This document shows, piece by piece, positions 6,325 through 15,337 of a stretch of DNA of 46,752 nt. Every line of letters starts with the position of its first letter. The stretch's first letter is position 1. The notes under the pieces were generated by a model. That model had not been told where the DNA came from and ran no database searches. It saw nothing but the letters and a program-made list of their open reading frames with translations. This DNA is from Treponema_I sp045631425 (GTDB taxonomy: Bacteria > Spirochaetota > Spirochaetia > Treponematales > Treponemataceae), in NCBI GenBank assembly GCA_045631425.1, contig JAZQUR010000125.1, positions 1 to 46,752 on the forward strand, given 5' to 3'. The position numbers and the translations under genes were made by a program.

Positions 6325-7173
6325 TTATTTTAGCCAATGAACAGATTTTTTCAAAGAGTCCACAGTTTTTGTTTCGATAACACAGCGGCAGGAGTTTTCT
6401 CGGGCAAGTTTTAGACGGCTTCCCAAATCAATGTTGCCAGTTCCTAGTTCCAAGTGATTTTTCCCGTATTTTGGGGTTTCGCTGTCTGGAAAAGTTCCGT
6501 CATGGATATGAAAATGTATGAGCTTTTCTTTATTTTTTAAAATGAAGCTTTCATCAAGATTGCCGATAGCTTCCGAATGTCCAATATCAAAGGTTAAGCC
6601 GAAAAAATCTTTTGAAAGCATTTTTGATATGGCAACTTTTTCAAAATCTTTCCATCCATCTGTGTTTTCAATGGAAAGTTTTACGCTGGAAGATTGTGTC
6701 CAAGATTTTGCATTTTCTATAAATGTGGTAACTTTTTCTTGGTAAAAATCTGCATATTTTTCAAAGAGAAAAACTTTTTTATCTGGCAAAGTAAAATATA
6801 CCCCAGAATTCATGTGCAAATTGATAATTGGACAGTCTATTTCTTTGGCGTTTTCTATGAGATTTTTCAATGTTCGCAAATATGCGTGGGAAATCAGTGG
6901 ATTAAAGTCGGCGAAGGTGAAATTTTCATCTAAATGAATTGTGAAATAAATCCCAAACTCATTTTTTAGTTTTTTTAAATCTTCTAGGAAAAGTTTTACA
7001 TCATTTTGGGAATTTTCAAAGCCAAGAATTGTACAAATTGGCAAGTTCATGTTGAGTTCCAGAAAATCCAAGCCCAAATCGGAACAAAGTTTTGCATTTT
7101 CACGGATTGTATTGATTTCGATTAAAGTGGGCATTCCAAAGTGGATTTTGTATTTGTCTGAAAGTTTACTCAT
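6325..7173 (-). CDS. sugar phosphate isomerase/epimerase-like TIM-barrel protein
   Basis: A 282-residue member of the xylose-isomerase-like / AP-endonuclease 2 barrel family. Metal-ligand candidates appear in the expected order: HLDENF, INLHMNSG, SIENTDGW (Glu), FDIGHSEA (Asp-His), and HFHIHDG, then ELGTGNIDL and a final VIETK glutamate strand. Members isomerise sugars or inositols, but the substrate cannot be told from the sequence. No partner gene is adjacent: it is separated from the TrmB-like gene by 111 bp and is divergent from the efflux operon. No Shine-Dalgarno is visible. A weak TAAACT lies 6 nt before the ATG, so it too might be leaderless. Confidence 0.75.
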   Translation of the reverse strand: MSKLSDKYKIHFGMPTLIEINTIRENAKLCSDLGLDFLELNMNLPICTILGFENSQNDVKLFLEDLKKLKNEFGIYFTIHLDENFTFADFNPLISHAYLRTLKNLIENAKEIDCPIINLHMNSGVYFTLPDKKVFLFEKYADFYQEKVTTFIENAKSWTQSSSVKLSIENTDGWKDFEKVAISKMLSKDFFGLTFDIGHSEAIGNLDESFILKNKEKLIHFHIHDGTFPDSETPKYGKNHLELGTGNIDLGSRLKLARENSCRCVIETKTVDSLKKSVHWLK

Positions 7174-7228
7174 TTTTGAAGTTTACCATGAAAGTGGGGA
7201 AAAAACTATGTTGAAAACTCTTAATTTG

Positions 7229-7257
7229 TTGACTTTATGTTTTATATTAATTAAATT
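7229..7257 (+). promoter_or_regulatory. candidate promoter of the RND efflux operon
   Basis: TTGACT (7229-7234), 17 bp, TAAATT (7252-7257), 17 nt before the GTG start. The -10 box is a moderate match. Confidence 0.5.
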
Positions 7258-7274
7258 TATCTTAGGGTTATATC

Positions 7275-8366
7275 GTGAAAAAGAAAGTAGGTTCAAATTT
7301 AACAAAATACACTGTTTTTGTATTTATTTTAGTTTTGTTATTGGTGTTGGTTCTTTTTCTTACTAGAAAAAAAGAAATGGTTGCGAAGGCTGATATTTTA
7401 CCAGTTGTGCGTGTTGCAAAGCCTTCTGTTAGTGATTTGCAAGAGTCAATTACGATAAATGGCTATGTGGAAGCAAATGCCATGATTCCAATTGTGCCTT
7501 TTGTTGCTGGTACAATTTTGGAGTATCCTGTGAAAGCCGGTGATTTTGTTGAAAAGGATACGCTCCTTGCAAAAATTGATGACGCACCTTTTACTCAGCA
7601 GTTAAAACAAGCTGAAGCGGCTTACTATGTTGCGGAAAACTCTTTCAAACGTGTAGAAGCACTTTATCAAAGCGGTTCTACAACTTTGCAAAATTATGAG
7701 TCTGTAAAGGCACAAAGAGATGCAACTAAAGCTCAGTACGATTTAGCAAAACTTCAAGTGGATTATACTTTTGTAAAAGCTTCCGTTTCTGGTACTGTTT
7801 TGATGGCAGATTTGGCTGTGGGAAGTGTTGCAAGTCAAACTCAACCTGTAGCAGTTATCGCGGATTTGGGCAATCAAGTTGTGCGTTTAAGTGTGCCTGA
7901 AAAATACTACGATTTGTTTTCTCTTGAAAAAGATAATCTTCTTGTGACTGTAACTCGTCCCGCTGAAGAAAATATGTATGATGATGCTAAGACATCTGCC
8001 ACTATCCAAAATATTGCGCCGTACATTGCGCCTCAGTCAAAAACTTTCCAAGTTGTTTGTCGCATAGATAATCCTGGGGAAAGATTTCGTCCCGGAATGT
8101 TTGTGAATGTGTCTGTAATATATAAAAATCACGAAAATGTGGCTGTTTTACCTATGGATACTCGTAAAATTGACGGTTCACTTTATCTTTATCATCCTGA
8201 ATCAGAAACTGTAGAGTTTGTTCCACCTGCTGAATATCCAACTGATAACAAATATTTTGTGGTTCCAGAGTCGCTAAAAGATTGTTACTTTGTTGTGGAT
8301 GGTCAGAATTCTTTGTTTGATGGGCAAAAAGTTCGTTTGTTTGAAGATGTGATAGGTGAATATTAA
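7275..8366 (+). CDS. RND efflux periplasmic adaptor (membrane fusion protein)
   Basis: Periplasmic subunit that links an inner-membrane RND pump with an outer-membrane channel. The 363-residue protein has an N-terminal membrane anchor (about residues 10-30, no lipobox), a split biotinyl-lipoyl domain (IPIVPFVAGTILEYPVKAGD, later VKASVSGTVLMADLAVGSV), a central alpha-hairpin (QQLKQAEAAYYVAENSFKRV to KAQYDLAKLQ), and a beta-barrel with the family's GERFRPGMFVNVSV motif. The start is GTG (MKKKVGSNL), with a weak TTAGGG 8 nt upstream. Its stop overlaps the pump's ATG by one base (TAATG), so the two are translationally coupled. The transported substrate is unknown. Confidence 0.9.
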   Translation: MKKKVGSNLTKYTVFVFILVLLLVLVLFLTRKKEMVAKADILPVVRVAKPSVSDLQESITINGYVEANAMIPIVPFVAGTILEYPVKAGDFVEKDTLLAKIDDAPFTQQLKQAEAAYYVAENSFKRVEALYQSGSTTLQNYESVKAQRDATKAQYDLAKLQVDYTFVKASVSGTVLMADLAVGSVASQTQPVAVIADLGNQVVRLSVPEKYYDLFSLEKDNLLVTVTRPAEENMYDDAKTSATIQNIAPYIAPQSKTFQVVCRIDNPGERFRPGMFVNVSVIYKNHENVAVLPMDTRKIDGSLYLYHPESETVEFVPPAEYPTDNKYFVVPESLKDCYFVVDGQNSLFDGQKVRLFEDVIGEY

Positions 8367-11300
8367 TGAAGATTTCTGAATTTTCCATAAAGCACCCTGT
8401 TGTAATCACAATGTGTATCATTGTGTTGGCTGTTTTTGGTTTGTATTCTGTAACTTTGATGCCAGCCGAATTTATGGCAGATATTTCTATGCCACAAGCC
8501 ATCGTTTATACAGTTTATCCTGGGGCAAGTGCTGAAGATGTTGAACAAGATGTTACAAAAATCTTGGAAGATAACTTTGTAACGCTACCAAACTTTAGAG
8601 CTGTTGATAGTTCTTCTTACAATTCCATTAGCTGGATTACAATCACTTATGCAGATGGACATGATGTTTACGACCAACTGCAAGAACTTAGAAACAGAAT
8701 TTCAGAACTTGTAGATCAACTTCCTGATGGAATACAGGGTGAACCAATTGTTGTGGTTGGTGGTATTTCCATGTTGCCGGTAATGGCTTTTTCCGTTGAA
8801 GGTGGAAATGACGCTGCTCGTGTTTACGAATACATAAAAAAGGAACTAACTCCACAGCTTACTCAAATTGAAGGTGTTTCTGAAATCCAAGTTGTTGGAG
8901 AAAAAGAACTTCAAATTGATATAAAAATTGATGTAGAAGCTCTTACATCAAAAGGAATTTCTGTATCAACTGTTTATCAAATCTTAAACTACGGAAACGT
9001 ATCTTTGCCTTTGGGAAATGCAACTTATCAGGATAAATCTATCCAAGTTCGATATGCTGGTGGATTTAATTCTGTGGAGGATATTGAAAATCTTCCTGTT
9101 GGAGTTGCAGATGAAACAAATATTATCCGTATAAAAGATATTGCAAAAGTTTCTTTAACTTATCCAAAAGAGGATTATTACATCACAGATGGTGAAAATC
9201 CTTTGATGATTGTTAACGTTACAAAGCGTGCTGATGGAAACTCGCTGAAAATCATTAAAGAAGTAAAGAAAGTTCTGGAAAAGAACAAGGAAGAAACTGG
9301 TAATGCCATTGATTTTCATATAATCGCTGATGATAGTAAGCAAATTATTACATCCCTAAAAACTGTTATTGAATCTGGGGTTTTGGGAGTTGTTTTTGCA
9401 GTTTTAGTTATTTTGCTTTTTTTAGCAGACTGGCGGGCAACTCTTACAATCTCCTTATCAATCCCCTTGTGTATTTTGTTTTCTCTAATCGGGTTGAAGG
9501 TTTTTAATCTTTCTATAAACTTGATGAGTTTATCTGGGCTTGTTATCTCTCTTGGTATGGTTGTGGACGCTTCATCTGTTATGCTAGACCAGATTTACAG
9601 GTATTATGCAAAGCGAAATCCTGCTGGCGAACTTGAATACACTGTAAATCAGTCTATAAACAAAGGCTGGGGCGAAGTTGCAGCATCTATTTTGGCTAGT
9701 GCCGCTACAACTATTGTTGTTTTCTTACCAATTTCTATGCTAACTGGGCTTATCGGAAATGTTTTAAGAACTGTTTCTATCACAATTATCATGGCGATTT
9801 TTGCTTCTTTCCTTGTGGCAATTATTATCGTTCCATATTTGTTGAAATTGTTGCTAAAAGATAGTGGTCCAACTGAAAGAACTAAAAAACGAAAGTTTGA
9901 TATTATAATGGATAAAATCGAAGCCGCTTACAAAAAATTGCTTTCGGTTTCCTTGAAAAATAAACCAATTATTATTATTTCTGCTGTTTTCCTTTTAATT
10001 CTTTCTGGGTTAGTTGCTCTTCGACTTGGAATTGCTTTTATCCCATCAACTGATTCAAGTGAATTTTATGTTTCTGTGGATTTCCCAATTGGAACTAAAC
10101 TTGAAAAAACTGCCGAAAAGATGGAAATTGCAGAAGAATTGATGTTTCAGTATATCCCGGAAATAGAAAATGTGGTTTTTTATGTGGGACAAAGTAACTC
10201 AAAAGGTATAGCGACACAATCTGTTCCAGAATGTGCTTATGCTCACGTGATTTTGGTTTCTGTGGCTGAGCGGGACCGAAGTGTTCACGAAATAATGCTA
10301 CAAATTCAAGAGATTTTGGACACTGTACTTCCAGACGGGATTGTTTCTGTGCAAAATGGTGGATTTGATAAACTTGTTGGCTATGCTTCTGGTGGTGGTG
10401 GCTACGGGTTAACTTTGATTTCTGAGAATTTGGACTTGTTGTACGAAACTGCAAGTAATTTGAAAAGTCATTTGGAAAAGCATCCTCATGTTGTAACTGC
10501 AAAACTTGATACAGATTTTGACACAAGCACAATGATTATTGATATGAGCCAAGAATATTTAAGTTCTCTTGGAATATCAAGTTATGAAGCGGGATTAACA
10601 GCTGCAATTCTCTTTCAGGGAATGGATGCTGGACGATACAAGGATATAGAATCTGGCAACCGATTTAATATTCACTTATCATCAGATATTTTGGACAAGG
10701 ATATTACACCTGATTCCATTTCCAATTTGCACATTATCACAAGTGCTGGAACAGATGTTTCCTTTGCTAGTTTATCTGACATCAAAGTTGAAAAATCTGT
10801 TTCCCAGATAAATCACTCTGATAGAGCGAAGACAATTACTGTTAGCGCCGCTTTGGTAAGCGAAAACACAGCAGAAGTTTCTAGCTATGTAAACGAATAT
10901 TTGGCTGAAAATCCTTTGCCAAATGGTGTGTCTAGTAAAGCCGGGGGAATTGTTGCACTTATCGGAGATATGATTGGACCGATGGCCGTGGCTATGGTTA
11001 TTGCGGTTTTCCTTGTTTACACTGTAATGGTTTTGCAGTTTGAACGCTTTAAGCAGCCATTCTTGATTATGGGCTCTATTCCTTTCTGTTTTATTGGAGC
11101 TGTTATCGGTTTGTTGGTTTTCGGCTCAACTGTAAATATGCTTTCTTTGTTAGGATTGATAACTTTATCAGGTATTGTTGTAAATAACGGTATTATTCTG
11201 GTGGATTACATAAATCAATTAAGAAAGCAAAGGCGGGAAGAAATCGCTCGGGAAAGGGGAACTCAAAACCGTGACGGGGAATGGGAAATTGTTCTTTCTG

Positions 11301-11563
11301 AACAAGAGGAAAATGATTTAACTCGTCAGTGTATTTTGGACGGGGCATCTTCTCGTTTGCGTCCAATTTTGATAACAACTTTGACCACACTTTTAGGTGA
11401 TATTCCTATGGCTATCTCAAAAGGTGAAGGTGCTGAAATCTATGCGCCAATGGGACAAGTTATTATTGGTGGATTGTTATCATCAACTTTGATTACTTTG
11501 GTGATTATTCCTGTTCTTTATGAAATTATGGAAAAAAAGAAAAAAGCAAAGAAATCAATTTAG
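8366..11563 (+). CDS. RND-family efflux pump (HAE-type inner-membrane permease)
   Basis: Proton-driven tripartite efflux permease of 1065 residues with the usual two-fold repeat: TM1 at about 9-30, a large periplasmic pore/docking domain, TM2-6 at 335-490, TM7 near 535-555, a second periplasmic domain, and TM8-12 at about 870-1055. TM4 reads SLGMVVDASSVMLDQ: AcrB has two adjacent aspartates (D407, D408), but here the second is Ala (D401, A402). TM10 has SGIVVNNGIILVDY, lacking the AcrB lysine, as in many Gram-positive and spirochaete homologues. The start overlaps the adaptor stop. Substrate class (drug, lipid or peptide) cannot be deduced. Confidence 0.93.
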   Translation: MKISEFSIKHPVVITMCIIVLAVFGLYSVTLMPAEFMADISMPQAIVYTVYPGASAEDVEQDVTKILEDNFVTLPNFRAVDSSSYNSISWITITYADGHDVYDQLQELRNRISELVDQLPDGIQGEPIVVVGGISMLPVMAFSVEGGNDAARVYEYIKKELTPQLTQIEGVSEIQVVGEKELQIDIKIDVEALTSKGISVSTVYQILNYGNVSLPLGNATYQDKSIQVRYAGGFNSVEDIENLPVGVADETNIIRIKDIAKVSLTYPKEDYYITDGENPLMIVNVTKRADGNSLKIIKEVKKVLEKNKEETGNAIDFHIIADDSKQIITSLKTVIESGVLGVVFAVLVILLFLADWRATLTISLSIPLCILFSLIGLKVFNLSINLMSLSGLVISLGMVVDASSVMLDQIYRYYAKRNPAGELEYTVNQSINKGWGEVAASILASAATTIVVFLPISMLTGLIGNVLRTVSITIIMAIFASFLVAIIIVPYLLKLLLKDSGPTERTKKRKFDIIMDKIEAAYKKLLSVSLKNKPIIIISAVFLLILSGLVALRLGIAFIPSTDSSEFYVSVDFPIGTKLEKTAEKMEIAEELMFQYIPEIENVVFYVGQSNSKGIATQSVPECAYAHVILVSVAERDRSVHEIMLQIQEILDTVLPDGIVSVQNGGFDKLVGYASGGGGYGLTLISENLDLLYETASNLKSHLEKHPHVVTAKLDTDFDTSTMIIDMSQEYLSSLGISSYEAGLTAAILFQGMDAGRYKDIESGNRFNIHLSSDILDKDITPDSISNLHIITSAGTDVSFASLSDIKVEKSVSQINHSDRAKTITVSAALVSENTAEVSSYVNEYLAENPLPNGVSSKAGGIVALIGDMIGPMAVAMVIAVFLVYTVMVLQFERFKQPFLIMGSIPFCFIGAVIGLLVFGSTVNMLSLLGLITLSGIVVNNGIILVDYINQLRKQRREEIARERGTQNRDGEWEIVLSEQEENDLTRQCILDGASSRLRPILITTLTTLLGDIPMAISKGEGAEIYAPMGQVIIGGLLSSTLITLVIIPVLYEIMEKKKKAKKSI

Positions 11564-11595
11564 TAAATTAATATCAGACTGATTTGGAGGTTTTT

Positions 11596-12750
11596 ATGAA
11601 TAAAAAATATTTTGGAAAAGGATTTTTATCTGCACTAGTTTTCTTATTAATTTTATCTTTAACTAGTTGTTATTCAATTTTTCAAGGCGGTGCTAGTGGG
11701 GTAGTTGTTGATGGTGAATCTACCACATCTCCAAAATCTGGAATCGCCAATGTTGACGTTTACGCTTACACATCAGAAAGTGCAAGAAACTCAGATTTCT
11801 CATCTTGGGTTGATGGAGAAGACTTTTCCCCAAGTGCAAGTTACTACGGACATACAACTACAAACACTGATGGCGCTTTTTCATTGAGCAAATTACTTTG
11901 GAAAAGCAATAAACCAGCTTTTGGTAGAGATGGGGATGTTACAAAAATCTATTTGCTTTTTTATCACGAAAATTATGGATTAACAAAAGGTGATTCCTTA
12001 ATCGTTTCTGATTCTATGAGCAATACTGTTTATCAAGAATTGGTAAAAACAAAAATCGTAACAAATCTGATTATCTCTTGTGTGGACGTGGCTTCAAACC
12101 AAAATACAGCAACTCCAGTTTACGTTTCTGTATCTGTTCCTCAAAGCACAGAGGCAAATCCATCTCGCTGTGATAGAACATTTTCTACTGTGATTACAGG
12201 TTCTGGGCGTTTGCAAGTTTCTTATCCACGTTATAAAAATGCAGCAGACAAAACAAATGGTGTTGAAAATTTACCAGAAGTGTCTGTGAAATATTATCAA
12301 AATGCCCAAGAAGAAACCTGGAAAGCTTGTTTTAATAATGATAGTACTCAAAACTTCGCTTTTAGAGATACAAAATCTTCTGGAATTGATATGGAAATCA
12401 GAAGCGGCGAATACAGTATTTCTTTATACGGAAAAGCTGTAAAACTAAATATGCCAGTGATTTCTGGTCAGTTGTCAACTAAAGAAGATGGACAAGTTAT
12501 TTCTATGATGGCTTCTACCAATGGAACTGATTTTGACATTGATTGTGGAGAAGTTACCACAGATGTACAGTTTGTTGGAGACAATGAACGACACGGAGTT
12601 TTTTCTGGACTTGGACAAGGTATCACATGGACAGATACAGAATACACTGAAAAATATGCCACAACTTCTGTAAAAATCCTTGTAAATGGTGCAGAAAAGA
12701 AAACTCTAGAAGTGAGAAGTAATCAGTCAAATTACACTGTGCAACTTTAG
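11596..12750 (+). CDS. lipoprotein of unknown function inside the RND operon
   Basis: A 384-residue predicted lipoprotein with signal peptide and lipobox LSLTSC (Cys near residue 25). Residues about 33-100 (GVVVDGESTTSPKSGIANVDVYAY, then GHTTTNTDGAFSL) resemble a carboxypeptidase-regulatory-like beta-sandwich, with a second similar segment probable later. I start it at 11596, because GGAGG with a 5-nt gap precedes this ATG; an upstream TTG at 11584 would place the ribosome site inside the gene. It lies 32 bp after the pump and 15 bp before the TolC-like gene, clearly in the same operon. Its place suggests an accessory envelope subunit or surface cap, which is inference. Confidence 0.75.
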   Translation: MNKKYFGKGFLSALVFLLILSLTSCYSIFQGGASGVVVDGESTTSPKSGIANVDVYAYTSESARNSDFSSWVDGEDFSPSASYYGHTTTNTDGAFSLSKLLWKSNKPAFGRDGDVTKIYLLFYHENYGLTKGDSLIVSDSMSNTVYQELVKTKIVTNLIISCVDVASNQNTATPVYVSVSVPQSTEANPSRCDRTFSTVITGSGRLQVSYPRYKNAADKTNGVENLPEVSVKYYQNAQEETWKACFNNDSTQNFAFRDTKSSGIDMEIRSGEYSISLYGKAVKLNMPVISGQLSTKEDGQVISMMASTNGTDFDIDCGEVTTDVQFVGDNERHGVFSGLGQGITWTDTEYTEKYATTSVKILVNGAEKKTLEVRSNQSNYTVQL

Positions 12751-12765
12751 AGGATAAAACTTCCT

Positions 12766-14175
12766 ATGAAAATGAAAAAAACTTTCGTGATTTTTTTTAT
12801 ATTAATATTTGCTCTAAATAGTTCTTTGGTATTTTCAGAAGAATCCCAAAATCCAGTGTATACTTATGATGATTTGGTTTTCCAGTTAAGCAAAAACAAT
12901 CTTGAATTGCAAAACCTTCAAGAAGAATACTTTAGAAGCACTTTGGATGTAAAAGATGCAAAAGCTAGTCGTGGACCAACAGTTGATTTGCAACTTAGCG
13001 GAACATACATGACAAACGCTTTAGAAGATCCCATTTATCTAAACTTAAGCGAAGTTGTGGATTCTATTCAGTGGCCAACTGGCACAAAGCCAACACTAGA
13101 TTCCCAGTATGTACAGATTTATGAAGGCATGGAAAACACTTTGTACAACATTGAGTTTGCTGTTTTGCAACCTTTGTTTACTTGGGGCAAAATCAACAAA
13201 GCTGTAAAATTATACAAAGAACTTTCTGATGTAAAAGGCTTGCAACTAATTTCAACACAAAATCAGTTAGAAGCAGAGTTGAAAATCCGTTTAGCAACCT
13301 TGAATTACTTATATTCTATTATCGATTTGATAGAAGAATCTGATGCCCTAACAAAACGCCTTGTAGAGTTTAGCGAAAAAGCCGAAGAATCTGGAATGAT
13401 GATAGCCCAAGATGTTTTGGAAGCAAAAGTTCAAGCAAAACAACTGGAAATTACAAAATACGAATTATCAGAAGAAATAAAAAATCAACTTTTGGAAATA
13501 GAACGACTTACTGGGCTTAAAAATCTTTCCAAAGAAAACCTTGATTTTCAAATTGATAACGAAGAAATCCAGCAAATAATGAATTCTAACCGAGAAGAAA
13601 TCCTTGCAAAGGCAACTTCTTTGGACCAAGAAAACATAAAAATGCTAAATCAAGTTGAGCGCATAAACTCTTTGGCAGAACAAATTGCAAAAGACTCTGT
13701 AAACTGGAAACCTGATATTGCACTTCAGATTTCAGGCTCTTATGGTGGCTCTCGTGTTCCACTGATTGAGCAAAACTGGCTTTTAAAAGATGATTTTTCG
13801 TTTAATCTTTCAGTTGGTGTAAAAGCTACAGTTTGGGACGGCGGAAAAAAACTTCGAGATGTTTCACGAAAAGTCAGCGAAACAAAAACTGCAAAAATCA
13901 ACACAGAGGATGCAAAACAAACTATTTCCCAAACTCTAAATTCTCAGTGGATTACAATTGATTTGTGCAATTTAAAAATTGATTATCAAGATTTGAAAAT
14001 ACAATCTCTAGAGTCAAAAATCAAATTGAAAGAAATTGAGTTTGAAACTGGATATAGTTCTGAAGCTGATGTTTTGACTGTAAAAATCCAATGTTTAACC
14101 GAAAAAATCGGCAAAATCCAAGAAATGATGAACAGAGATATTGCTTGTATGACAATATCCCTGCTAACAAAATAG
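12766..14175 (+). CDS. TolC-like outer membrane efflux protein
   Basis: Outer-membrane channel subunit of the tripartite efflux system encoded just upstream. The 469-residue product has a cleavable signal peptide (MKMKKTFVIFFILIFALNSSLVFS) and two repeats of the OEP family rich in long amphipathic helices. The beta-barrel/helix transitions are recognisable in the duplicated pattern PTVDLQLSGTY (first half) and PDIALQISGSYGG (second half). The C-terminal helix EFETGYSSEADVLTVKIQ is the usual OEP pattern. The ribosome site is AGAGGATAAAACTTCCT, and a second ATG lies two codons in. It ends 2 bp from the convergent YhhN-like gene, with no terminator between. Confidence 0.88.
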   Translation: MKMKKTFVIFFILIFALNSSLVFSEESQNPVYTYDDLVFQLSKNNLELQNLQEEYFRSTLDVKDAKASRGPTVDLQLSGTYMTNALEDPIYLNLSEVVDSIQWPTGTKPTLDSQYVQIYEGMENTLYNIEFAVLQPLFTWGKINKAVKLYKELSDVKGLQLISTQNQLEAELKIRLATLNYLYSIIDLIEESDALTKRLVEFSEKAEESGMMIAQDVLEAKVQAKQLEITKYELSEEIKNQLLEIERLTGLKNLSKENLDFQIDNEEIQQIMNSNREEILAKATSLDQENIKMLNQVERINSLAEQIAKDSVNWKPDIALQISGSYGGSRVPLIEQNWLLKDDFSFNLSVGVKATVWDGGKKLRDVSRKVSETKTAKINTEDAKQTISQTLNSQWITIDLCNLKIDYQDLKIQSLESKIKLKEIEFETGYSSEADVLTVKIQCLTEKIGKIQEMMNRDIACMTISLLTK

Positions 14176-14177
14176 AA

Positions 14178-14837
14178 TTATTTCATTGATAAAATGCTTC
14201 GTTTGTAGACTGTATTGGCTAAAATACAAATGGCCATGTAGTATAATCCCAAGGAAATAAAAGAAATTACTTGATTTCCGAAACCAGCAAGCCCTACGCC
14301 AAGCAAAATGTCTGAAATCAAAAATAGGAATGAGCCAACTTTTACCATATTTGTCATTCCCAAAGACGAAATAGCCATAAACAATACAACGAAGCAGTAT
14401 ATCAAAATAGGATAGAAATTATTTCCGAGGGAATCTCTAAAAAACGTTAGGATTACAAGGGCTACAACAAGTGATATTAAGTAGACCATCAACTGGGCTT
14501 TTGAGAATTTCCCGATTTTTACGTAAACAAATGACATTAGCAAGTTTGCGATAAAAAATGCGATAACTCCTGCCATAAAATTTATTCTGATTAAAATATC
14601 CCCCACAAGATAAATAAACAAAACCAACGAAAATCCCGTATTGAAAAAATCTGTTCGCTTAGATGTGGCATAAACTGCTAGTCCAAAAGGAATTGCTGAT
14701 GTAATGCCCTTTACTATGGTGATTGGAATATTCCAAGAAGGCAAAAAAATGTCCATTGATTTTAATATCAAAAATAAAATCAAAACTCCAACAAAAGCAA
14801 TCCCATTAATTGGCAAATGTCTTTTTTCATAAATCAT
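14178..14837 (-). CDS. YhhN-family membrane protein (lysoplasmalogenase-like)
   Basis: A 219-residue integral membrane protein with about eight hydrophobic segments. It matches the YhhN/TMEM86 family by size, by the GDILLGVG-type segment (ISDILLGVGLAGFGNQVISF) and by conserved acidic residues at membrane ends (VGDILIR, SDILLG). Eukaryotic TMEM86B hydrolyses lysoplasmalogen, which would suit a spirochaete that makes plasmalogens, but the activity here is inference. The start ATG has AGGAGAGG 5 nt upstream. It is convergent with the TolC-like gene at a 2-bp distance. Confidence 0.75.
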   Translation of the reverse strand: MIYEKRHLPINGIAFVGVLILFLILKSMDIFLPSWNIPITIVKGITSAIPFGLAVYATSKRTDFFNTGFSLVLFIYLVGDILIRINFMAGVIAFFIANLLMSFVYVKIGKFSKAQLMVYLISLVVALVILTFFRDSLGNNFYPILIYCFVVLFMAISSLGMTNMVKVGSFLFLISDILLGVGLAGFGNQVISFISLGLYYMAICILANTVYKRSILSMK

Positions 14838-14979
14838 GATAACCTCTCCTGATAAAAAGTTTGTAATTCAAACTTTGGATTTTATAGTTATAAATTAATA
14901 TCAATTTGCGTATTTATCAAATTAAATAAAATATTATGCGTTTCCCCATAAAAAAATTCGTAAAATTCCAAAAATGATA

Positions 14980-14985
14980 TATAAT
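14980..14985 (+). promoter_or_regulatory. -10 box of the DRTGG-PHP operon (leaderless)
   Basis: A perfect TATAAT lies 7 nt before the ATG at 14993. The -35 region 17 bp upstream (TTCGTA) is weak. No Shine-Dalgarno is present, so the transcript probably begins at the start codon. Confidence 0.6.
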
Positions 14986-14992
14986 CATAAGT

Positions 14993-15325
14993 ATGAAACT
15001 AAACGAAATAAAAGACTTGCTAAAGCTTACCTCAGTTCATAGTGATTACAGCGATTGTGATGTAAAAACTGCTTACACATCAGATTTGCTAAGTGATGTT
15101 ATGGGAAATGCCCCGGAGGAATGCGTTATTATCACAATTCAAGCCCACAAAAACACTTTGGCTGTGGCAACGCTGAAAGACAGTCCCGCAATCATCATTT
15201 GCAACAGTCGTCCTGTCCCAGAGGATTTTCTTGAGGCTGCAAAATCAGAAGGCGTTGCTATCTTTGTTACGGATAAAAATCAGTTTCAAGTTTCTGGAGA
15301 GCTTTATCATCTCCTAAATCAGTGA
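14993..15325 (+). CDS. DRTGG-domain protein
   Basis: A 110-residue stand-alone DRTGG domain, the small regulatory fold also found with HPr-kinase-related and CBS proteins. The core AYTSDLLSDVMGNAPEECVIITIQ, split around residue 38, is the conserved part; SDLLSDVMGNA is shared with clostridial proteins encoded beside [FeFe]-hydrogenase clusters (from memory). It precedes the PHP-domain gene by 12 bp, and the pair recurs in other anaerobes. The ligand is unknown. The start is supported by a TATAAT 7 nt upstream. No catalytic residues are evident, so a binding or sensory role is more likely than an enzymatic one. Confidence 0.72.
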   Translation: MKLNEIKDLLKLTSVHSDYSDCDVKTAYTSDLLSDVMGNAPEECVIITIQAHKNTLAVATLKDSPAIIICNSRPVPEDFLEAAKSEGVAIFVTDKNQFQVSGELYHLLNQ

Positions 15326-15337
15326 TTTTAGTTGGTT

